Positions 6,391 to 15,226 are shown, counted from the first letter of the stretch. The stretch is DNA of 26,719 bases from CAXBID01 sp049791475 (GCA_049791475.1 JBAQZZ010000071.1:1-26719); one strand, 5' to 3'. The notes: a model not told the origin generated them from the sequence alone. Numbers and translations are program-made.

Positions 6391-7095
6391 TTAATTTCGT
6401 GGTTTTTCAGGTTCGGTTATTTTAGATTTATCACTATATAACCACTTATTAGTTAAATCGTAAAAATCGAATGGAATAGCAGATTCTTGACGCACCAAAC
6501 GTCCGCTTTGAAAACTTCGCTGCAAGATATCTTCTATAAAATAATCTTCTTCTTCATTTACAGGATCAAATTCTCTTTTTAAAGAAATATCAAACATACT
6601 AGCCGTGGTATTATACCAAAAGGCGCGCCAACCACTGCGTAATTCTTTTATTAAATCGAATGTGGTACGCCCTGTTTGCCTATGAATTAACTTGACAAGA
6701 ATCTGACCTTCGGTACGTGTCATCTTTTTTAATTCTTCTGAAAATTCGCCTTCAATATACTTTTGAATACGCTTGGTGTAACGTTTTTTATCGCGATTTT
6801 TTGTAAGTGTCGCTAAGTGCTTGGTTAAAGAATCTAATCGATCTGCTGCGAGTTTTGCATACGGATACACTTTTAAGGTTTTTCGGCGTAGAATTAAGTA
6901 ACGAATACGGTCTTCTTTATTATCAAATTTGAGTTTGTGCAAAAGCATCACTTCCTCTAAATCAATAACTGTTCTAGGAATAGAATCTCCTTTTATAATA
7001 AGATATTCATAACTGGTTGTATCTTCTTCAATCTCGTTGACTTGAGAAAAGAGGAGAACGGGAAAAAGGATCATTATGTATTTAAAAAAAGTCAT
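6391..7095 (-). CDS. DUF4294 domain-containing secreted protein
   Basis: A 234-residue protein of the Bacteroidota-specific DUF4294 family; function unknown. A hydrophobic N-terminus (MTFFKYIMILFPVLLFSQ) looks like a signal peptide cleaved near residue 18, so the protein is likely periplasmic. The middle is strongly basic and helical (RRKTLKVYPYAKLAADRLDS, then TKNRDKKRYTKRIQKYIEGE), followed by a conserved block with GQILVKLIHRQTGRTTFDLI and LRSGWRAFWYNTTASMF. It is the first gene of the operon with trhA and the GNAT gene. A -7-like box (TAATTTTG, minus strand, 7129-7122) lies about 30 bases upstream, without a clear -33 element. Confidence 0.85.
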   Translation of the reverse strand: MTFFKYIMILFPVLLFSQVNEIEEDTTSYEYLIIKGDSIPRTVIDLEEVMLLHKLKFDNKEDRIRYLILRRKTLKVYPYAKLAADRLDSLTKHLATLTKNRDKKRYTKRIQKYIEGEFSEELKKMTRTEGQILVKLIHRQTGRTTFDLIKELRSGWRAFWYNTTASMFDISLKREFDPVNEEEDYFIEDILQRSFQSGRLVRQESAIPFDFYDLTNKWLYSDKSKITEPEKPRN

Positions 7096-7360
7096 TATTA
7101 CAATCGGAGCTTTTGATGTTTCAAAATTACTAATTTATACCAATTTAACTACTATATGGTGTACAGAAAACAAAGTTGCTTTTTTGTTTTATAACACTGT
7201 GATTGATTTGCATAGCAATAGTTCTGGAAATTAATAACTAGGAAATAAAACGAAAAGTGAACGCGTTTGAATACATTATTTAGTAGCTAAATTGGTATCA
7301 TACTGATAAACATTAAATTCTTACTAATATTATACCAGAAAGCTCTTATTTATTCATGGC
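7096..7360. other. Intergenic leader of the DUF4294 operon
   Basis: About 265 bp between the aminopeptidase terminator and the DUF4294 start. It is AT-rich with no reading frame of note. The only regulatory candidate is TAATTTTG on the minus strand at 7129-7122, which matches TAnnTTTG but has no TTG at the right distance. The rest is unexplained. Confidence 0.35.
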
Positions 7361-7362
7361 AT

Positions 7363-7394
7363 AAAAAAACCCACAACAAATAGTGCTGTGGGTT
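7363..7394 (-). terminator. Rho-independent terminator of the ABC/M1 operon
   Basis: On the minus strand, CCCACAGC (7392-7385) pairs with GTTGTGGG (7377-7370) with one G-T wobble, followed by a run of seven T (7369-7363). It lies about 20 bases behind the stop codon of the permease/peptidase gene. Confidence 0.9.
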
Positions 7395-7412
7395 ATTTAA
7401 AACTATACTGTT

Positions 7413-10400
7413 TTACAAACGCCTTCTGTTGTCGTTCGAGTTGGTGTCAATCAATTTATTATAAGGGTCTACGCCTACTTCAATAGGTTTTTTATCAACG
7501 ATTATAGTAACTTTATTATTAATTTCTGTAATTTTATGCTTCTTTAAATACAATTCAACTTCGGTCATTTTACCATCTTCACCTTCATTTTCTGCAAAAA
7601 CACCAATATCAATATAATCGGCTAACGGAGCAGATATAATAGGCTTTCGCATAGCTTCTGTTTTATATGTAATACTGTCATTATAAAACTTTTTACCTTT
7701 TTCATCATTTCTATATTTGCTTACTTCAAACTCAATATCTAATTGATATTTTCCATTTTCAAGTTCGGTAGAAGTGACCTCTTTAATTCTATTTTCGTAA
7801 AGCGTAATCGTTTCGAACATATCGTGAATAGCATACTGCAATGAATCTGGTGTAACTTCTCTAATATGGTTTACCATATCAATAGATGTGGTGTACGGCG
7901 GATCTTGAAATTTAACCTTCTCAACATATTTTTGTAATGCGCCGTTTAAAACATCTTCACCAATATAATCGCTTAAAGCATAAAACACTAAAGAACCTTT
8001 TTGATAACGAATATAACCTTGACCATCGTTATACATCAATGCGTTTTCTCGTTTGCTTTCAAAGGTGCGTTGCGTTAAATAATCGTCTAAAGCTTTCTTC
8101 AAAAATTTACGCATTTTATCTTTTCCTTGTTGATGCTCCAACACTTTAAGTGACACGTATTCCGATAAACTTTCAGATAACATAGTTGCTCCTAAAACAT
8201 CGGCACCCATAACTTGATGTGCCCACCATTGATGTGCGACTTCGTGCACTGTAATAGCAAACGGATAATCTACACCGCCTTCGTCAGTATCATCAACATC
8301 GGCAATAAAACCAGCACCTTCAGAGAACGGAATAGTATTAGCAAATGCTTCTGCAAAACTTCCGCCAGTTCTTGGGAACTCAATAATTCTGGCCTGTTTG
8401 TGTTGATATGGGCTAAAATTTTTAGAGTTATAATCCAAAGACGCTTTCATACCTGCCATCATTCTATCTAAATTATACTCGTGCCCTTTATGGTAATAAA
8501 TTTCAAGATTAACATTGTTCCATTTATCCTTTTCTACTTCATATTTTGCTGAGTTAAAGGCGAAATAATTTAATATTTTACTATCCATTTTATAATGAAA
8601 ATAACGACGACCATTTTCTGTCCATTCCTTTTGTAAATATCCTGGTGCAATAGCAATTTGATCTTCTGATGTACTTACTGTTGCTTCAAAATCTATCCAA
8701 TCAGAATCTTTTCTAATATAGGTGTTTCCTAAGGCTGTAGAATCTGATGGATGTGGTTTTAAATCGTTTGGTGGCAACCCATATTTTTCACGGGTTTTAT
8801 TGTCTGTTAATTCGCCACCTCCATAGCCTAAAGAAGGAAAAATAGATGAGTTTCTTATATAAGTGCCATTAGCTAATACAGGTGAATTCTTATTCAACCA
8901 TGTATTTGGTTTGTTTTTCACAGTAAAATCTAACTCCAAACTATCACCGGGTTGTAAAGGCTGTTTTAGTACATAAATATCAAAATTATAAATAGTGTCT
9001 TCAGATACTAAATTGACCTCTTTATTAAACTTAAAAGTAGACGGATAATCGTTATGATTTAATAAAATGGTGTCCATAGCCATTTCTGTTTTATTAACCA
9101 TCAAATAATGTCCGTCAGCTTCAAAATTTCGCTGTTTAGGAAAAATATTCATATTCACTTTTACTGCAACTATACGTGGTTGTAGTTTAGCTTCATACTT
9201 CTTATAAGTCTTCTCCCACTCTACGGTTTGAAGTTCTCGTTCTTTTTCCGAAGTCCTTTCATTTAGGATATTATTCTCATAATAAATTCCAAAACCTAAT
9301 GCTGAAAAAGAAACTAAAAATAAAGCGAATGCACCTATTGTTAAACCTTTAAAACGCAATTTTGCAATGGATAAACGCTCTTTAAATGAATGTGGTAAGC
9401 CTCGAACCCAAAATAAAGCGGTTAGTATAAATAATATTAACCCACCTAAAAACCAATATATTTTATGAGCGAAATAACTTGTAAAAGAATCGCCATAACC
9501 ATTCATATCTGAATACTGAAATCCTGGATCTTGATTAAATCTGAATATATTTTGCTCAATACCAGCAAAACGTAATAACGGAATACCAATGGATAATACA
9601 ATTAAAACAAACAAACCTAGGTATGGGTTTCTGAATAGTGTTTGAACGAATAGTGCTAAAAATGCCCAAATAACATAGTTTATTAATCTTAACCCGAAAA
9701 GTTCTTTAATATAATGTCCGATTTCAAAATCGAAATAACCATTATACATTTGAAATAAAATTCCGGATACCATAATAACAGCCAGTAAAACTAATTGCAT
9801 TTTTATAAGTGCAATAAACTGAGATAAATAAAGCGTCCAGTTTGGTGTTGGTGTCACATCTACTAAATGGTTCATATTAGACATATTGCCTCTGTGCACC
9901 AACATACCAGCATATAAAAAGGTGCAGATATTTATAGCAATGGTAAAGGACGCACCACCGTTTAACATTTTCCAAGTAACGGGGAGCGTAGGCGTACCAA
10001 ATATGTTACCAACTTCGGATAAAGCGATTAAAATAATAATTAACCCAACCAGAACGATACTTAAAAACGGCCAACTTTTAACGATATATTTAAAATCTAT
10101 ATTTGATAATTTCCAAGTTGTTTTTAAATTTTGAATAAAAGAATAATCAAAATCTACTTTTGGTAAATTAATTCTGGTAATACCTCCAAAATTACTTTTT
10201 ATTACACGTTCCCCTTTATTCTTTTTAAAATTAAGAGTTATCGCATTTTGACTAAAAGAGAAAAACTTATATACTAACCCAAACACTAAAGTGGCAATGC
10301 CCAACCACAATAATCGGTTATAAATTATAACCCCTTTTACAGGAAGATATAATTCATTTTGTTCAGAAACCGTCCAATAACGTGTGTAATAATTTGATGC

Positions 10401-11054
10401 AGAAGCACCAAAGGGATCTATCATAGCTGCTAAATATCTGTTTTCAGGATCGGTTAATAAACTTTCCATTAACCCTTGAACAAACAACAATAAAATTACG
10501 GTTATAAAACCTGCTGCTATGTTTCGAGTAAATGTAACCACAGCAAAAACAATGGCGCCAAATAATAAAATATTAGGCAAAATGTAAACAAAGTAAGCAC
10601 TTAAATACGACTTAAAACTAAAAGTTCCAACAATCTCAGAATTTGTTCCTGGTAACCTAAAACCTATAAATAATGCAATGCCTACAGCTAAAATAATTAT
10701 AGTAACTATAAGAATAGAACTAAAAAATTTAGCAAATAAATAGTTAGCTTTTGTAAACGGATAGGAATACAAAATGGTATGCATGTCGCTTTTGTAATCT
10801 CTATAAATTGAAACCCCAATAATGGATGGAAATAAAAAGAATAAAAAGAGCGTCATGGCATTAAATAAGCCATTAACTCCCGAAGGAGAATTAACAACAT
10901 TTGAAGACCCCGTGGAAACGGTTACACCATCAAAAATACCAGCTGAACTGGCAGAAAAAAGCATAGCTAATAAAAAGAAAATACCCATGTATATATAAAA
11001 TGCTGGCTTTTTTAACCAGTATTTTAATTCATAATAAAATATTGTAGAAAACAT
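7413..11054 (-). CDS. ABC-2 type permease fused to an M1 family aminopeptidase
   Basis: A 1213-residue two-part membrane protein. Residues 1 to about 590 are an ABC-2 type permease region with about twelve or more hydrophobic helices in two sets, each beginning with a soluble stretch. A further helix near 575-600 (LTIGAFALFLVSFSALGFGI) leads into the C-terminal half, an M1 (gluzincin) metallopeptidase. The zinc motif HEVAHQWW gives H937, E938 (catalytic base) and H941, with the third ligand in LSESLSEY, most likely E961. The HExxH-to-Glu spacing is one residue longer than in classical M1 enzymes, which as I recall is shared by other permease fusions of this kind. The partner ATPase is encoded 31 bases upstream. 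The transported or cleaved substrate is unknown. Confidence 0.93.
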   Translation of the reverse strand: MFSTIFYYELKYWLKKPAFYIYMGIFFLLAMLFSASSAGIFDGVTVSTGSSNVVNSPSGVNGLFNAMTLFLFFLFPSIIGVSIYRDYKSDMHTILYSYPFTKANYLFAKFFSSILIVTIIILAVGIALFIGFRLPGTNSEIVGTFSFKSYLSAYFVYILPNILLFGAIVFAVVTFTRNIAAGFITVILLLFVQGLMESLLTDPENRYLAAMIDPFGASASNYYTRYWTVSEQNELYLPVKGVIIYNRLLWLGIATLVFGLVYKFFSFSQNAITLNFKKNKGERVIKSNFGGITRINLPKVDFDYSFIQNLKTTWKLSNIDFKYIVKSWPFLSIVLVGLIIILIALSEVGNIFGTPTLPVTWKMLNGGASFTIAINICTFLYAGMLVHRGNMSNMNHLVDVTPTPNWTLYLSQFIALIKMQLVLLAVIMVSGILFQMYNGYFDFEIGHYIKELFGLRLINYVIWAFLALFVQTLFRNPYLGLFVLIVLSIGIPLLRFAGIEQNIFRFNQDPGFQYSDMNGYGDSFTSYFAHKIYWFLGGLILFILTALFWVRGLPHSFKERLSIAKLRFKGLTIGAFALFLVSFSALGFGIYYENNILNERTSEKERELQTVEWEKTYKKYEAKLQPRIVAVKVNMNIFPKQRNFEADGHYLMVNKTEMAMDTILLNHNDYPSTFKFNKEVNLVSEDTIYNFDIYVLKQPLQPGDSLELDFTVKNKPNTWLNKNSPVLANGTYIRNSSIFPSLGYGGGELTDNKTREKYGLPPNDLKPHPSDSTALGNTYIRKDSDWIDFEATVSTSEDQIAIAPGYLQKEWTENGRRYFHYKMDSKILNYFAFNSAKYEVEKDKWNNVNLEIYYHKGHEYNLDRMMAGMKASLDYNSKNFSPYQHKQARIIEFPRTGGSFAEAFANTIPFSEGAGFIADVDDTDEGGVDYPFAITVHEVAHQWWAHQVMGADVLGATMLSESLSEYVSLKVLEHQQGKDKMRKFLKKALDDYLTQRTFESKRENALMYNDGQGYIRYQKGSLVFYALSDYIGEDVLNGALQKYVEKVKFQDPPYTTSIDMVNHIREVTPDSLQYAIHDMFETITLYENRIKEVTSTELENGKYQLDIEFEVSKYRNDEKGKKFYNDSITYKTEAMRKPIISAPLADYIDIGVFAENEGEDGKMTEVELYLKKHKITEINNKVTIIVDKKPIEVGVDPYNKLIDTNSNDNRRRL

Positions 11055-11085
11055 ATGTGTCGTTTTGGTTAATTAATTAAAACTA

Positions 11086-11973
11086 TTAGGCAAGAATTGG
11101 TTCATCTTGCTTTAAAGCAATAAAATACACATCGTCTAATTGTGGGGGTACTGATATAAAATCATCTGCTGGTTTTTCAACAGCATGAACTCTTATATTT
11201 AAGGTATTATCTTGATTGTAATTTGAAGATAGAACATTATATGATGCTTCATTAGTTTCCAAATCATCACGCTCAATAATTTTAGTCCAAATTTGTCCTG
11301 ATATTTCTGAAGTAGCTTCCATTGGAGTCGTATGTTTCAAAATTCTTCCGCCGTTTAAAATTGCCATTTCATTACAAAGCTCTTTAACATCATCTACAAT
11401 ATGTGTTGAAAAAATAACGGTACAGTTTGTTCCTACTTCACGCAAAACATTTAAAAACCGGTGACGTTCAGCAGGATCTAAACCTGCTGTAGGTTCATCA
11501 ACAATAATTAATTTCGGATTATTTAACAGGAGTTGTGCAATACCAAAACGCTGTTTCATACCACCAGAATAGCCCGCTACATGTTTTTTACGAACATCAT
11601 ATAAATTAGTAATTTCTAAAACTTCTTTAACTAAGGCTTCTCTATCCGTTTTTGATTTCACGCCTTTTAAAGTGGCGAAATAATCAAGTAAACTTTCGGC
11701 AGACATTTTTGGATACACACCAAAAGATTGTGGCAAATACCCCAACACTTTACGAAGCGCCATTTTATCTTCAAGCACATTAATCTCACCAAACTGAATA
11801 GAACCAGAATCTGGACTCTGCAATGTTGCTATAGTCCGCATCAAAGAAGATTTTCCCGCACCATTTGGCCCCAACAAACCGAACATGCCCGTTCCTATTT
11901 CCAAGTTTAAATTATCTATAGCCTTTACGCCATTTTTATACGTTTTGGTCAAATTTGTAATGGTTAGCTTCAT
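11086..11973 (-). CDS. ABC transporter ATP-binding protein
   Basis: A 295-residue nucleotide-binding subunit of an ABC-2 type transporter. Visible motifs are Walker A GPNGAGKS (35-42), Q-loop Q82, signature YSGGMKQ (135-141), Walker B LIIVDE (155-160) followed by PTAGLDP, and the switch H191 (STHIVDD). The C-terminal 90 residues are an accessory domain of the type seen in ABC-2 exporters. It surely pairs with the permease/M1 fusion directly downstream in the same operon. The start ATG is preceded by the divergent region shared with the M42 peptidase gene. No clear TAnnTTTG box was found on this strand. Confidence 0.93.
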   Translation of the reverse strand: MKLTITNLTKTYKNGVKAIDNLNLEIGTGMFGLLGPNGAGKSSLMRTIATLQSPDSGSIQFGEINVLEDKMALRKVLGYLPQSFGVYPKMSAESLLDYFATLKGVKSKTDREALVKEVLEITNLYDVRKKHVAGYSGGMKQRFGIAQLLLNNPKLIIVDEPTAGLDPAERHRFLNVLREVGTNCTVIFSTHIVDDVKELCNEMAILNGGRILKHTTPMEATSEISGQIWTKIIERDDLETNEASYNVLSSNYNQDNTLNIRVHAVEKPADDFISVPPQLDDVYFIALKQDEPILA

Positions 11974-12032
11974 GATCTTCTATTTTATTTTTAGTTTTAT
12001 TTCTGATAAGTATGGAAAGATAGTAATTTGTT

Positions 12033-12047
12033 ACAAAATAATTTTGT
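12033..12047. promoter_or_regulatory. Palindrome and -7 box in a divergent promoter region
   Basis: ACAAAAT-A-ATTTTGT is a perfect 7-bp inverted repeat between the divergent ABC ATPase and M42 genes. Its right part reads TAATTTTG (12039-12046) on the plus strand, a -7 match that would give a leader of about 65 bases for the M42 gene. No TTG lies at the proper distance, so the promoter call is tentative. Confidence 0.35.
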
Positions 12048-12116
12048 GGAATACTAATAACTAAATAATTCCTATTATTTTTACAAAATACAGCAAAAAA
12101 AGAGGTCAGAATTAAA

Positions 12117-13229
12117 ATGACTAAAAAAACAAACAAACTTATGGCTACAAAAAGCATACTGAATAAAAAGTCGATGGACTTTCTTGAAAAATATTTAAAT
12201 AATGCCGCACCAACAGGTTATGAATGGACTGGACAAAAACTCTGGATGGATTATTTAAAACCTTATGTTGATGAATTTATTACCGATACCTATGGAACTG
12301 CTGTTGGCGTTATAAATCCAAAAGCAAAATACAAAGTAGTTATTGAAGGGCATGCTGACGAAATTTCGTGGTATGTAAATTACATTAGTGATAACGGCTT
12401 AATTTATGTGATTAGAAATGGCGGAAGTGACCATCAAATTGCACCAAGTAAAATTGTAAATATCCATACCAAAAACGGCATTGTAAAAGGTGTTTTTGGA
12501 TGGCCAGCCATACATACACGCGATAAATCTAAAGAAGAAGCTCCAAAACCCGATAATATTACTATCGATGTTGGCGCAAAAGATAAAGCCGAAGTTGAAA
12601 AAATGAATATTCATGTAGGCTGTGTCATTACTTATCCTGATGAATTCCATATTTTAAATGGCGATAAATTTGTTTGTCGTGCTTTAGATAATCGCATGGG
12701 TGGCTTTATGATTGCTGAAGTGGCACGCTTATTAAAAGAGAATAAAAAAACGTTACCATTCGGACTTTATATCACCAATTCTGTACAAGAAGAAATTGGT
12801 TTGCGAGGTGCAGAAATGATAACCCACACTATTAAACCAAATGTGGCGATTGTAACTGATGTTACCCACGATACCACAACACCAATGATAGAACCTAAAA
12901 AACAAGGTCATTTAGAAATTGGACTTGGACCTGTGGTTGCTTATGCACCTGCCGTTCAGCAAAAATTGCGTGATTTAATTACAGAAACTGCGGCTGAAAA
13001 GAAAATCCCGTTCCAGCGTTCTGCTTTATCAAGAGCTACAGGAACAGATACAGATGCTTTTGCTTATAGTAATGGTGGCGTAGCTTCAGCATTAATTTCC
13101 TTACCGTTGCGCTACATGCATACTACAGTAGAAATGGTGCATAGAGATGATGTAGAAAATGTTATAAAATTAATTTACGAAACGCTATTAAAAATTAAAG
13201 ATGGTGAAACGTTTAGTTATTTTAAATAA
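12117..13229 (+). CDS. M42 family metallopeptidase (aminopeptidase)
   Basis: A 370-residue cytoplasmic di-zinc aminopeptidase of family M42 (FrvX/glutamyl-aminopeptidase/TET type). Metal-site and catalytic motifs are visible: EGHADEISWYV (first His-x-Asp), ALDNRMGGF (bridging Asp), VQEEIGLRGAEM (catalytic Glu pair), VTDVTHDT, and a late His in LPLRYMHTTVEMVH. Such enzymes trim N-terminal residues from short peptides, often as dodecamers. The outer ATG at 12117 follows AGAGG (12101-12105). A second in-frame ATG at 12141 gives MATKSILNKKSMDFLEKY, which I think is the conserved N-terminus in flavobacteria, so the true start may be 12141. It is followed by the hairpin repeat at 13242-13326. Confidence 0.93.
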   Translation: MTKKTNKLMATKSILNKKSMDFLEKYLNNAAPTGYEWTGQKLWMDYLKPYVDEFITDTYGTAVGVINPKAKYKVVIEGHADEISWYVNYISDNGLIYVIRNGGSDHQIAPSKIVNIHTKNGIVKGVFGWPAIHTRDKSKEEAPKPDNITIDVGAKDKAEVEKMNIHVGCVITYPDEFHILNGDKFVCRALDNRMGGFMIAEVARLLKENKKTLPFGLYITNSVQEEIGLRGAEMITHTIKPNVAIVTDVTHDTTTPMIEPKKQGHLEIGLGPVVAYAPAVQQKLRDLITETAAEKKIPFQRSALSRATGTDTDAFAYSNGGVASALISLPLRYMHTTVEMVHRDDVENVIKLIYETLLKIKDGETFSYFK

Positions 13230-13241
13230 AATTAAAATGGA

Positions 13242-13326
13242 AACGTCATTGCGAAACCTTTAGGTTGTGGCAATCTGTTTGTTATTTAAGCAGATTACCA
13301 CGTCGCTTACTCCTCGTAATGACGTT
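13242..13326. repeat. Dispersed long-hairpin repeat (GTCATTGCGA type)
   Basis: Two 36-base arms (13242-13277 and 13291-13326) face each other across a 13-base loop. Their ends pair well: AACGTCATT-R-CGA at the outside and GTGG-Y-AATCTG at the inside. The centres have diverged. Sequence and arms are related to the family at 1-444. It fills most of the gap between the M42 and Nudix genes. Confidence 0.85.
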
Positions 13327-13336
13327 CATTAATAAC

Positions 13337-13891
13337 ATGGACGAATACATTGATATTGTTGATAAAAACGGTAATCCTACAGGTGAATCAGAGCTTAAAT
13401 CTGTAATTCATCTAAAAGGATATTATCACAATACTGCACATATTTGGTTTTATACAAATGATGGTAAAATCTTGTTATCGCAACGGTCTGCTAAAAAAAC
13501 GATATGCCCATTACTTTGGGATGTTTCAGTAGCAGGACATATTGATGCAGGAGAATCTATTGAGCAAGCTGCTATTCGAGAAACTAAAGAAGAAATTGGT
13601 TTAACCATTTCTAAAAATAATTTACTGAAAATAGGTGTTTTTGAGTGTTTTCAGAGTTACGAAAATGGAATAAACGACAACGAGTTCCATCATACTTTTA
13701 TTTGTGAATTAAAAGTTCATATATCAGATTTAACACCACAAGAGGAAGAGGTTGCGTCCATAAAATTAGTAACCTCAAATGATTTTCAAGAACTTATAAA
13801 CACCATTGAAAAAGAAAACAATCACTTTATTGCCTCAAACAAATTATACTATCAAACCGTATTTGATAACCTAATTAAAATTATTACATAA
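13337..13891 (+). CDS. NUDIX hydrolase (isopentenyl-diphosphate isomerase-like subgroup)
   Basis: A 184-residue Nudix protein. The complete Nudix box spans residues 67-89 (GHIDAGE ... RETKEEIGL), matching GX5EX7REUXEEXGU. The N-terminus MDEYIDIVDKNGNPTGE and the HIWFYTNDGKILLSQRS strand are typical of the IDI-like/YfcD subgroup, which hydrolyses nucleoside or sugar diphosphates of uncertain identity. It is unlikely to be a genuine isopentenyl-diphosphate isomerase because the full isomerase motifs are not evident. The frame extends upstream to 13265 through an ATG at 13319, but that stretch lies in the hairpin repeat, so I chose the ATG at 13337. The PrsW-type gene follows 22 bases later. Confidence 0.9.
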   Translation: MDEYIDIVDKNGNPTGESELKSVIHLKGYYHNTAHIWFYTNDGKILLSQRSAKKTICPLLWDVSVAGHIDAGESIEQAAIRETKEEIGLTISKNNLLKIGVFECFQSYENGINDNEFHHTFICELKVHISDLTPQEEEVASIKLVTSNDFQELINTIEKENNHFIASNKLYYQTVFDNLIKIIT

Positions 13892-13913
13892 TACTTTTAA
13901 TTATCTTTCCTAA

Positions 13914-14588
13914 ATGAATTTATTACTAGTTGCAGTTGCACCCGTTCTCATTATCATTCTATACATTTATTTTAAAGATAAATATGAAAAAGAGCCCAAA
14001 CGGTTACTTTTTTACAACTTCCTTCTTGGTGCTATTGTAAGTATCTTAATAACAACAATCTTATATTATGGTTTTGACATTGTTTTACCATTACCAAACA
14101 AAACAAGCATATTTCAACAATTTATTAAAGCCTTTTTTGTTGTTGGATTAACCGAAGAATTTAGCAAATATGTAATTGTTAAATATTTTGCACAACCCAA
14201 TGCAGCATTCAACGAACCGTTTGATGGTATAGTTTACGCTGTTATGGTTTCCATGGGTTTTGCAGCTACCGAAAATATATTTTATGTTCTTGAAGGTGGC
14301 TACCACACAGCTGTTTTAAGAGCTTTTACGGCCGTACCTGCCCATGCAACTTTCGGAATTTTAATGGGCTATTATATGGGGAAAGCTAAGTTTTCAAAAA
14401 ATAAAATTGTTTTAAATTTAACAGGGTTATTATTAGCCATTATATTTCACGGTGCATATGACTTTTTCTTGTTTATAGATTTTGTTCCTGGTATTTGGGT
14501 TGGTGCTTTTATATCACTATTTATTGGTATTGTTTTATCCAGAAAAGCAATTAAACGACATCAACAAAATTCTAATTTTAATATTTGA
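13914..14588 (+). CDS. PrsW family intramembrane metalloprotease
   Basis: A 224-residue integral membrane protein of the PrsW/CPBP-related (abortive infection-like) protease superfamily. Conserved motifs in order are TEEFSK (E81, E82, K85), FDGIVYAVMVSMGFAATEN (from 103, with E120 and N121), VPAHATFG (H144) and FHGAYDF (H179, D183). These glutamates and histidines form the presumed metal site inside the membrane. In Bacillus, PrsW cleaves an anti-sigma factor, but no anti-sigma gene is visible here, so the substrate is unknown. Seven or eight hydrophobic helices are predicted. It probably shares a transcript with the Nudix gene. Confidence 0.9.
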   Translation: MNLLLVAVAPVLIIILYIYFKDKYEKEPKRLLFYNFLLGAIVSILITTILYYGFDIVLPLPNKTSIFQQFIKAFFVVGLTEEFSKYVIVKYFAQPNAAFNEPFDGIVYAVMVSMGFAATENIFYVLEGGYHTAVLRAFTAVPAHATFGILMGYYMGKAKFSKNKIVLNLTGLLLAIIFHGAYDFFLFIDFVPGIWVGAFISLFIGIVLSRKAIKRHQQNSNFNI

Positions 14589-14737
14589 GTTATTGATTTA
14601 AAAACATGACTAATCTCATTTACCAGATTTTGACTTTTCAATATTTTTATTAAATTTTTATATCTAAAAATCCTTATTACAAGGTAAATTCTCGAGTATA
14701 AAATTCTTATATTTACTATTAAATTAATTAAAATATA

Positions 14738-15223
14738 ATGAGTAAAATTTTTAAAACCAAAGTTAATAATTCTTTCGATTTTGAAATTAAACATGAAGAT
14801 TTAGCAAGTTTTGATGCCTCAGAAACTTCTAATAATAAATTTCATATTCTAGAACAAAACAAATCCTTCAAAGCAGAAATAATAAAGTCAGATTTCAATG
14901 CTAAATCCTATCAAATAAAGGTCAATAACAATTCGTACAATGTTTCAATTTTTAATGATTTAGATATACTGATAAAAGAAATGGGGTTCACTATTGGATC
15001 TACAAAACAAGTGAATTCAATTAAAGCGCCGATGCCAGGTTTGATTTTAGAAATTAATATTAACGTTGGGCAAAAAGTGAAAGAAGATGATTCGCTATTG
15101 ATTTTAGAAGCCATGAAAATGGAAAATATAATTACCTCGCCCAGAGATGGCGTTATAAAATCGATATCTGCTAACAAGGGTGATGCTGTTGATAAAAATC
15201 AGTTATTAATTGAATTCGAATAG
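14738..15223 (+). CDS. Biotin carboxyl carrier subunit of an acyl-CoA carboxylase
   Basis: A 161-residue carrier protein. The C-terminal biotinyl/lipoyl domain (about 88-161) has the biotinylation motif EAMKMEN with the acceptor lysine at K127, and ends GDAVDKNQLLIEFE. The N-terminal 85 residues are hydrophilic and have no motif I recognise; in related split carboxylases this region helps hold the holoenzyme together. The gene is three bases upstream of the biotin carboxylase gene and heads the operon. A weak -7-like box TATATTTA lies about 25 bases upstream, without a clear -33 element. The carrier shuttles carboxybiotin between the two catalytic subunits encoded next. Confidence 0.93.
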   Translation: MSKIFKTKVNNSFDFEIKHEDLASFDASETSNNKFHILEQNKSFKAEIIKSDFNAKSYQIKVNNNSYNVSIFNDLDILIKEMGFTIGSTKQVNSIKAPMPGLILEININVGQKVKEDDSLLILEAMKMENIITSPRDGVIKSISANKGDAVDKNQLLIEFE

Positions 15224-15226
15224 GTT

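Noticed and set aside
8214..8471. Plus-strand open frame opposite the M1 peptidase zinc motif
   Set aside because: It is the antisense shadow of a strongly conserved coding region, without its own promoter or start context.
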